Assembly: GCA_963722495.1 (NCBI GenBank)
Contig: CAVRND010000030.1
Span: 49,724-113,723, forward strand
Origin: Hyphomicrobium_A sp963722495
GTDB lineage: Bacteria > Pseudomonadota > Alphaproteobacteria > Rhizobiales > Hyphomicrobiaceae
Direction of reading: 5' to 3'
DNA: 64,000 nt
The stretch's first letter is position 1. Each line of letters begins with the position of its first letter. A model generated the notes under the pieces. The model worked only from the letters and a program-made list of their open reading frames with translations, was not told the origin of the DNA and did no database searches. The position numbers and the translations under genes were made by a program. Of the stretch, positions 57,870-64,000 are shown piece by piece.

Positions 57870-59067
57870 CTACCACCGGCGACGCAACTGACCGCCGACT
57901 CGCCGTGCGCGCAAGGCCTCGGCGCGCTGAGCGGCAGTGATCGATGGCGTGTCTTTGGGAAGATGTTTTCGCAGCTCCGCGAACGGCACGCGCTTGAGCG
58001 TTGGCATCGGGGTCGAATCGGCGGCATACCACCGGCCGATCAGCATGCCTTGCAGATAGCCGCCGGTATCCAACCAGTTCGGCACGCCCGGATCCTGCAA
58101 AGAGATCACCGCGCGAAACCGGCCATCAGCATCGAGTCGTGCCTGATGTCCATTCAGGCTGCTCTGGCGATGAATGAACTCGACCGCATTCCACAACTCA
58201 TCGTTGATCTGCACGTTCCAGTAACGATTTTTTTTCGGCAGCTCGGTCTCGAGGATCAAGCGCTTCTTCGGCGGCAAACTGATAGACGCCCTGCCAGTAG
58301 ACCTGCACCGGTTGTGCGCCGCTGAACGAAGTCGTTTCGATGCGGTTGATCAGGCCGCTGTCGCGCACCCGATTCTGATATTGCAGCCAGATTCGTGACA
58401 GGCGTTCGGCATAGCCGCCGAGTACTTCGCGCAATTTCTGATCGATTTCCGTGGCTGGCATGCGCGGCTTCAATTCGCTCACGTCCAGGCGCTCGATGGC
58501 AAAGCGAGCATCGCGCTCCGTGCCCCAATCGTAAGATCGCTGGCGTCCGAGAATCGTCTGCGCGCCGGGCGGTAGCAGCCACCAGTTTCCCTCGTAACCG
58601 TCGGGACGCTGAGCGCTGACAATCACTTCAAAACGGCCGTCCTTGCCGACTTGCAAGTCATCCACGTCATATTGAGCGAGACCGCCACCGATACGCTCCG
58701 AGGCGCCCATGGGCTCGTAGCCGAACGCAAACGTCAAGATGCGCACGCTGCCGCGTTCACCGGAAATGCGATACGTGCCCGCGTCGTCGACCTTCGTGAG
58801 GTAGTAGGTGTCGTCCGGGTTCGGCTGCAGCATGAATACCGAATTCAAGAACGGCGCCCAGTCCGGATAGCGCGGATCGAGCTGGAAATAGATGAAGTAC
58901 CCCAGCGTGAGGTTCATCAACAGCTGTCGATACAGCTCCGCGCGCAGCTGCTCGCTGTGCGGCTGCCAGGTGAACTGATTGACGTCCCCCGCAGGTCGCA
59001 GCAAATCGACGTAGGTGGACCAGGGCGCAAGTTCGCCTGCTGCTCTCGGCTCCGATGTTTCGGCCAC
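57870..59067 (-). CDS. DUF1214-domain protein (frameshifted)
   Basis: About 399 residues after repair of a shift near 58262. N-terminal half unclassified (WSTYVDLLRPAGDVNQFTW, NPDDTYYLTKVDDAGTYRISGERGSVRILTFAFGYEP); C-terminal half LPKKNRYWNVQINDELWNAVEFIHRQSSLNGHQARLDADGRFRAVISLQDPGVPNWLDTGG is the DUF1214 domain. Function unknown. No signal peptide. Convergent with the rightward operon (11-base gap) and divergent from the 59.2 kb SDR operon. Confidence 0.83.
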
Positions 59068-59191
59068 AGATCTTCTCCGCTTGATGGCGCCGCGCCAGCG
59101 TAGCCTTCTACAACCGCGCGTATCCTGCTGGGAATCCCCGTATGGGAAGGCGCCGTTGACGCCTGCCGATGGGGTGATTAAACTGAATTGT

Positions 59192-59207
59192 GTTCACATA
59201 AATGAAC
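59192..59207. promoter_or_regulatory. Island regulon operator (16-bp palindrome)
   Basis: GTTCACATAAATGAAC, the best-conserved copy, 23 bases before the SDR start at 59231 and 124 bases from the divergent DUF1214 start. Confidence 0.78.
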
Positions 59208-59230
59208 GTCGTTCCAGCAGAGAATACCGC

Positions 59231-60052
59231 ATGCCGCAGCCCACCGAGTTCCGCAATCGCCTGACGGGCAAGGCGGCGATCGTGACCGGCGCCGGCTCGC
59301 AAGGCAATGGCGTGGGCACGGGCAAGGCCATCGCCTTGCTGTTTGCGCGCGAAGGCGCAAAGGTCTGCCTCGTCGATCTCGAGCCAGGGCGGGCGGACGC
59401 GACTCGGAAGTTGATCGAGGACGCCGGCGGCGAAGCATTCGTCTCTGCCGCGGATGTCACTTCAAGCGCGGATTGTGCGCGAGTAGTGGCGGCCACCCTA
59501 GATCGATTCGGACGCCTCGATGTGCTGGTGAACAACGTCGGCATCGGTGTCAGCGGCGGCAGGGTCGAACAACTCGATGAAGCGCTGTGGGACAAGGTCA
59601 TGGACATCAACCTGAAAAGCGCGGTGTTGATGTGCAAGCATGCGCTTCCCGCTTTGATCGCAGCGCGCGGCTCGATAGTGAACATTGCCTCCGTCGCGGC
59701 ACTGCGTGCACATGGCGGTGGAGTTGCCTACGGCGCCTCCAAGGCGGGCATGATTGCGCTGACGAACGAGCTCGCGGTGATGTACGGCCGTGACGGTGTG
59801 CGTGCGAATGTTGTCGCGCCAGGACACATTTTCACGCCGCTCGTGGAAGGCATGCTCGACCAAAAAGCGAGGGACACGCGCAGGCAGATCGCACCCTTGG
59901 GGATCGAAGGCGACGCATGGGACATCGCGGCGGCAACGCTGTTTCTCGCCAGCGACGAAGCACGCTTTATCACTGCCGCCTGTTTGCCGGTGGATGGCGG
60001 AGTGGCAGAGATCGGGGCGTTGAGCGCACACGGTTTGATCGGAACACCATGA
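59231..60052 (+). CDS. Short-chain dehydrogenase/reductase
   Basis: 273 residues from ATG 59231, intact. The nucleotide loop is the longer form TGAGSQGNGVGTGKAIA instead of TGxxxGIG; NNVGIGVSGG, SIVNIASVAALRAHGGGVAYGASKAG with YxxxK, and ITAACLPVDGG. NAD(P)-dependent dehydrogenase opening the last operon of the island. Its stop overlaps the next ATG (ATGA). Confidence 0.9.
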   Translation: MPQPTEFRNRLTGKAAIVTGAGSQGNGVGTGKAIALLFAREGAKVCLVDLEPGRADATRKLIEDAGGEAFVSAADVTSSADCARVVAATLDRFGRLDVLVNNVGIGVSGGRVEQLDEALWDKVMDINLKSAVLMCKHALPALIAARGSIVNIASVAALRAHGGGVAYGASKAGMIALTNELAVMYGRDGVRANVVAPGHIFTPLVEGMLDQKARDTRRQIAPLGIEGDAWDIAAATLFLASDEARFITAACLPVDGGVAEIGALSAHGLIGTP

Positions 60053-60753
60053 AGAACGTATTGATCATCGGCGCGGCAGGCGATGTCGGCCAGGGTCTGG
60101 TCGCGCAGTTTCTCGCGGCCGGACATCGTGTACTGGCAGTTGGCCGCAATGCCCAGCGGCTCGAAGCCCTGCGCGATCGCTTTGCGGGCAACACATCTCT
60201 GGAAGTGTTACCAGGCAATGTGGAGAGCGAGACGACAGCGGCGGCGCTGCGTGACGCTGCAATCGAACGTCTGGGAACACTGGACGCGGTGATCGCCACG
60301 GTAGCTGCGCCGCATCGGCAGCGGTCACTCGATACCATCACCGCGGATGAATTCGCGGAGCTGTTTCGCCAGAACGTGCTGACGCATTTCGTCGCCGCAA
60401 AGACATTTCTACCGGTGATCGAACCTGCCGGTTTGTATCTCGCGATCGGCGGCGGCATGGCGGACCTGTTGATACCGCGCGCCGGTCACACTGGGGTGTG
60501 CCAGGCTGCCCTGCGCCGGTTGTTCCTTGCACTCGCGGCCGAGTTCGGCGCCAGCGTACGCGTGCGCGAGTTGATGATTTATTCGGTGGTCGCCGGGGCC
60601 AGCAATCGCGCCAAGGCACGTGCGGAATGGCTCACGGATGATGAGATTGGCCGCTACGCCGTTGCAATTTTCGAGCAGCCGGAGCGTTTCATCGAGCCGA
60701 TCGTGAAACTGCAGCGCCGCGAAGAGTTGCACGTCACTGCTCAAAAGGCATGA
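60049..60753 (+). CDS. SDR-like Rossmann protein lacking the YxxxK dyad
   Basis: 234 residues, intact. VLIIGAAGDVGQGLVAQFLAAGHRVLAVGR is an NAD(P)-binding Rossmann start, and NVLTHFVAAKTFLPVI matches the SDR helix. Where catalytic Tyr and Lys should stand the sequence reads AGHTGVCQAALRR, so both are absent; the serine step reads AIGGGMADLL. It may bind NADPH without classic SDR chemistry or serve as a partner of the preceding SDR, to which it is translationally coupled. Confidence 0.82.
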   Translation: MKNVLIIGAAGDVGQGLVAQFLAAGHRVLAVGRNAQRLEALRDRFAGNTSLEVLPGNVESETTAAALRDAAIERLGTLDAVIATVAAPHRQRSLDTITADEFAELFRQNVLTHFVAAKTFLPVIEPAGLYLAIGGGMADLLIPRAGHTGVCQAALRRLFLALAAEFGASVRVRELMIYSVVAGASNRAKARAEWLTDDEIGRYAVAIFEQPERFIEPIVKLQRREELHVTAQKA

Positions 60754-60767
60754 GATAAGGCCAGACC

Positions 60768-62010
60768 ATGTCCAGAAAGCCGCTGTCGCACATTCGCGTC
60801 CTCGATCTGTCTCGCGTCCTCGCCGGCCCGCTGGCGGCCCAGATGCTCGGCGACCTGGGCGCGGAAGTGATCAAGATCGAACGCGCCGGCGGCGGTGACG
60901 ACGCACGCAAGATGGGTCCGCCGTTCCTCAAAGATCTTGAAGGGCGCGACACGCAGGAATCGCCCATCATTCTCGGCGCAAATCGCAACAAGAAGTCGAT
61001 CACGCTCGAATCTGGCGACGCCCGAAGGGCAGGACATCGTCCGCCGCCTCGCCGCTCATCTCGGACGTGATCGTCGAGAACTTCAAGGTCGGCGATCTGC
61101 AGCGCTACGGGCTCGACTACGCCAGCCTGAAGCAGATCAATCCGCGCCTGGTCTACTGCTCGGTGACGGGATTCGGCCAGACCGGACCGTACGCGCCGCG
61201 GCCCGGCTACGACTCGATCTTCCAGGGCATGGGCGGTCTCATGAGCGTGACCGGCTATCCGGACGATGAAGGCGGCGCGCCGGTCAAGACGGGGCCGTCG
61301 ATCGCCGATTTCATCGGCGGTCAGTTCGCCGCGATCGGCGTGATGGCGGCGTTGTATGAAAGAGATGCGAATAGCGCGCACAGCGAGGGCAGGGGGCAGC
61401 ACGTGGATATCGCGTTGCTCGATTCAGTGATCGCCTCTCTCACGCACTACACCGCGCAGTATCTCGCTACAGGCGAAGTGCCCGTGCGTGCGCGGTACTC
61501 AGGGCAATGGCGGGTTGCCGTCGCAAATGTTTCCTTGTGCCGACGGCGCTGTGATGGTCGTGTGCGGTAACAACGAGCAATACCGGCGCTTCTGCCGGGC
61601 GCTGAACCATCCGGAGCTCGCCGACGATGCGCGCTTCGCCACCAACTCCGATCGCGTGCGCAATCGCAAGGCGCTCGCGCAGACCTTCGACGCGCTCACC
61701 AAAGAATGGCGGCAGCCGGAGCTGTTCGACAGCAATGGAGCGGCCGATGTTCCGGCCGGGCCGATCTACGACCTCGAACAGGTGTTCGACGATCCGCAGG
61801 TTCAGCATCGCGGCATGGCGGTGGAGGTGCCGCATCCGCTGTCGGGCACAGTGAAAATCTGCGCCAACCCGATCAAGTTCTCGGCGACGCCGATCGACCG
61901 AGTACACCGCGCCGCCCACTCTTGGTCAGCACACCTCGGAGATTCTCAAGGGGTTGTTGGGATTTGAAGATGAGGACCTTGCGCGGCTCGCTGAGGCTAA
62001 GGTCATCTGA
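60768..62010 (+). CDS. CaiB/BaiF family CoA-transferase (frameshifted)
   Basis: About 410 residues. SRKPLSHIRVLDLSRVLAGPLAAQMLGDLGAEVIKIERAG; shifts near 61010 and 61060 before VIVENFKVGDLQRYGLDY; PGYDSIFQGMGGLMSVTG with the catalytic Asp; a shift near 61495 to GLPSQMFPCADGAVMVV, and one near 61900 to HTSEILKGLLGFEDEDLARLAEAKVI (stop 62008-62010). Class III CoA-transferase, third in the window, ending the catabolic island. Confidence 0.83.
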
Positions 62011-62018
62011 GTTCAGAT

Positions 62019-62097
62019 TTAAGAGGTGTCGGTGGCTCGCGGCGCCTGTCGGTGGTCGCCGCCGTTAGTTATTAAGAGGCGTCGGTGGCTCGCGGCG
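62019..62097 (+). repeat. 26-bp direct repeat, two copies
   Basis: Copies at 62019-62044 and 62072-62097 differ at one position; both read TTAAGAGGYGTCGGTGGCTC followed by GCGGCG. The second copy runs into the left arm of the long inverted repeat. Confidence 0.85.
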
Positions 62098-62245
62098 GCT
62101 GCCGGGGTCCTATGTCCTTGCCAGGACCGCGCACCCGCCGCGACCACGCTGTCGCGTGGCGCGTTGCTTGTACGTCCATGTAGCGCTGCGGAGAAAAAGG
62201 TCCCTCTTTTTCACGCTCCTGGAAGGACATAGGACCCCGGCAGCC
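62097..62245. repeat. Long inverted repeat, 23-bp perfect arms, with internal hairpin
   Basis: Arms 62097-62119 and 62223-62245 are exact reverse complements (contain CCGGGGTCCTATGTCC); with one bulged base they extend another 6 bp inwards (CCAGGA). The 100-base interior holds a further hairpin (CCACGC / GCGTGG). Could fold as a long structured RNA or cruciform. Confidence 0.85.
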
Positions 62246-62412
62246 ACCGCATGAGATGACGAATTGGTTTGTTAGCCGTTGAATGTTTGGTGTCGGCGCA
62301 CGAGCTGACGCAATCTTTTCTTGCTCTTAGCTCAACGCCATCTGTGACGATCGGTGCGATGTCTCGGGGGTGGTATGTCGTCCCGGCAGCTTGAAAAAGA
62401 GGGACCTTTTTC
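62193..62412. repeat. 21-bp inverted pair flanking the transposase leader
   Basis: GAAAAAGGTCCCTCTTTTTC-type unit at 62193-62213 and its reverse complement at 62392-62412, with partial extension outwards (GCGCTGC). Each unit is itself a small hairpin (GAAAAAG / CTTTTTC), so each could terminate transcription. Confidence 0.8.
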
Positions 62413-62502
62413 CAGCAGCGCCACAGACACTATGAAGGCATCTTGCCGCATCCAGTGCGGTCAAGCGTTAGGTGGGTAACAGCCGACTAACGGGAGACGA
62501 CG

Positions 62503-63645
62503 ATGAACGCGAGCAAGATGCACGGCGATGATAGCAGCGAGTCGAAGCAGGCGGTGTTGTTGGTCGCCATGGAGATGGGCTTGAAGAGCTGGCGCTTAGC
62601 GATGGCGCCGGTCGGCGCCGAGCGGCATCGACAGGTGGTGGTCGAGTCGGGTCATTACCTGCAAGTGCACGCCGCAGTGGCGCAGGCGCGCGAGCACTAT
62701 GGATTGGCGGCGAACTGCCCGGTGATTTTCTGCTACGAAGCGGGACGCGAAGGCTTCCATCCGCAGCGCGCGCTGAGTGAGGCGGGCCATACGGTGTGGG
62801 TGGTGGACTCCAGCAGCATCGAGGTCAATCGCCGACAACGGCGAGCCAAGTACGACGCGCTGGATGCCGGCAAGCTGCTGGGTCTGATGCAGCGCCAAGT
62901 GCGTGGCGATCGGTCGTTGCGGATCGTGCGGGTGCCGACGCGTGACCAAGAAGACGAGCGACAATGCACCCGCGAGCGCGATGAGTTGCGGGTGGAGCGG
63001 GGCCGCCTGCGGGTGCGCATGCAGTCGTTGCTATTCGCCCAAGGCGTTCGGGACTTTCCCAAGAGCGTACCGGCCATCGAACACTGTCTGAGTCAGCACA
63101 CTCAGCAATTGCCGCCGCAGCTGGCGCAACGATTGGAGCGAGAACTGCAGCGTCTGCGCCTGGTGACGCAACAGCTGAACTATCTGGATCAGCAGCAGCG
63201 ACAGCACTGTGCCAGCCCCGCCGCCTCGACGACGGCCGATCGCGCCACGACTCGGTTGTGTCAACTCAAAGGCATCGCCTCATGCAGCGCCTCGATCCTG
63301 GCCACGGAGATGTTCGGCTGGCGCACGTTTCATAATCGCCGCGAAGTGGGCGGCATGGTTGGATTAACCCCGACGCCCTATGACTCCGGGGAAAGTCGGC
63401 GCGAACAAGGCATTAGTAAAGCGGGTAACAAGCGCGTCCGGCGCGTAATCATCGAAGTGGCCTGGCAATGGCTGCGCTATCAACCCGACAGCGCCCTCAC
63501 GCAGTGGTTCGTGCAGCGCTTTGGCGGGCAAGGCAAGCGCAGCAGGCGGGTGGGCATCGTGGCGCTGGCCCGCAGACTGCTCGTGGCCCTCTGGCACTAC
63601 CTCGAGCACGCCAGGCTGCCCCCGGGCGCCCTGCTCAAAGCGTAA
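62503..63645 (+). mobile_element. IS110-family insertion sequence (ends not resolved)
   Basis: Extent given is that of the transposase gene only. IS110 elements lack conventional terminal inverted repeats and usually target-site duplications, and no second copy is available here to fix the boundaries. Confidence 0.7.
62503..63645 (+). CDS. IS110-family transposase (DEDD recombinase)
   Basis: 380 residues, intact. N-terminal RuvC-like DEDD domain: LLVAMEMGLKSWRLA, YEAGREGFHPQRAL, VVDSSSIEVNRRQRRAKYDALDAGKLL (acidic residues; the first Asp of classic members seems replaced by Glu). Central coiled coil, then the C-terminal Tnp domain with LCQLKGIASCSASILATEMFGWRTFHNRREVGGMVGLTPTPYDSG and the catalytic serine region GISKAGNKRVRRVIIEVAWQWLRY. 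The start is supported by GGGAGACG upstream. The intact frame contrasts with the island genes before it. Confidence 0.92.
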   Translation: MNASKMHGDDSSESKQAVLLVAMEMGLKSWRLAMAPVGAERHRQVVVESGHYLQVHAAVAQAREHYGLAANCPVIFCYEAGREGFHPQRALSEAGHTVWVVDSSSIEVNRRQRRAKYDALDAGKLLGLMQRQVRGDRSLRIVRVPTRDQEDERQCTRERDELRVERGRLRVRMQSLLFAQGVRDFPKSVPAIEHCLSQHTQQLPPQLAQRLERELQRLRLVTQQLNYLDQQQRQHCASPAASTTADRATTRLCQLKGIASCSASILATEMFGWRTFHNRREVGGMVGLTPTPYDSGESRREQGISKAGNKRVRRVIIEVAWQWLRYQPDSALTQWFVQRFGGQGKRSRRVGIVALARRLLVALWHYLEHARLPPGALLKA

Positions 63646-64000
63646 TCGCGCGGCACACTCTGAACGCAACGAGGCCAACCCGGTGTTTTGTAGCCATCCA
63701 GCCCGAGCACATCCCGGAGCCCCCGCGGCTCGGTCCACAGAATGGGCGGATCTCAGACGATCAAACCCCAACAACGTACGGGGTATCAGGTGCGGACTGA
63801 CGTCCAGCACGGATAGAAGGTCGCAGTGTTGTGGCCACTGCTTACGCAAGATCGTCCTACTCAATACCACTGGCCACGAGGTGGTCACCGAATAGAGCAG
63901 CAGCAACGCTTGACAAAGATGCCTCATAGAAGGGATGTGCGGAGTCGGACATGCGTCCGAAGGGCGCATGGCAAGTGCCGTGCGCGGTGCCGGGAGGACA
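63646..64000. other. Region downstream of the transposase, no gene seen
   Basis: 355 bases. No frame has a ribosome site or domain-like composition. It may contain the right end of the IS110 element. No clear hairpin terminator or RNA gene was recognised. Confidence 0.45.

Larger units (their letters stand above)
62011..62502. other. Repeat-rich spacer before the transposase
   Basis: 492 bases without a gene. It holds a direct repeat, a long inverted repeat and a second inverted pair (listed separately). It may include the left non-coding end of the IS110 element. Confidence 0.6.

Noticed and set aside
62019..62412. CRISPR array
   Set aside because: Only two direct copies with a spacer of about 27 bases, no further units and no cas genes; the rest are inverted repeats.

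Overview
The window looks like a composite of three DNA sources. Bases 1 to about 17,650 read as a Rhizobiales-type alphaproteobacterium (Hyphomicrobiaceae-like by gene content): a pabB-pabC fusion, DUF2147, a DevBCA exporter, a TetR/HlyD/RND efflux operon, BcsS and a phasin, nearly all in intact frames. Bases about 17,650-19,203 are actinobacterial in style (very GC-rich, GTG start with a strong AAGGAGG-type site): a truncated quinone-oxidoreductase-type dehydrogenase, a divergent TetR regulator with tandem operators and a truncated amidohydrolase. Bases about 19,203-62,010 are a dense CoA-thioester catabolic island of proteobacterial style, probably gammaproteobacterial (Nevskiales/Steroidobacteraceae-like; inferred, not proven). 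An IS110-family transposase follows at 62.5-63.6 kb. Genes are cut at both edges of the middle piece, and single-base frameshifts are common from 17.6 to 62 kb but nearly absent before it. The window is therefore best treated as a chimeric or low-quality assembly until long reads confirm it.

Layout. 0-2 kb: p-aminobenzoate synthesis. 2-4.5 kb: two small membrane proteins and a 615-residue envelope protein. 5.4-7 kb: a hydrolase and a DUF2147 protein, convergent on a terminator. 7.4-10.4 kb: devCAB exporter. 10.5-10.9 kb: DUF559 gene between inverted hairpin repeats. 11-16 kb: RND pump, adaptor and TetR. 16.1-17.6 kb: BcsS and phasin. 17.65-19.2 kb: actinobacterial fragment. 19.2-22.4 kb: sulfotransferase fragment, LuxC-like reductase and LuxE-like synthetase. 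22.5-28.8 kb: ArsR-MarR fusion regulator, then SDR, P450, zinc alcohol dehydrogenase, Old-Yellow-Enzyme reductase and aldo/keto reductase. 28.8-34.3 kb: EamA transporter, molybdopterin oxidoreductase, VOC protein and sensor kinase. 34.3-41.5 kb (minus): thioesterase, nitronate monooxygenase, rubredoxin, P450cam-like P450, SDR, crotonase, CoA-transferase, hotdog dehydratase and SDR. 41.8-57.9 kb (plus): seven crotonases, CoA ligase, SDR, OB-fold protein, hydratase, CitE-like lyase, mesaconyl-CoA-hydratase-like protein, three acyl-CoA dehydrogenases and a CoA-transferase. 57.9-62 kb: DUF1214 protein, two SDRs and a CoA-transferase.

How the genes work together (inference). The P450s hydroxylate a hydrophobic, probably alicyclic or isoprenoid substrate. 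Alcohol dehydrogenases, OYE and AKR adjust the oxidation state. A ligase and CoA-transferases make CoA thioesters, and paired acyl-CoA dehydrogenases, hydratases and a CitE-type lyase shorten them; no thiolase is present. Five close matches to a 16-bp palindrome (consensus about RTTCRCATAANYGAAY), plus one variant, sit at the promoters of the main operons and suggest one regulon. Seven of the eight crotonases lack at least one canonical catalytic glutamate, so the pathway probably contains unusual chemistry.
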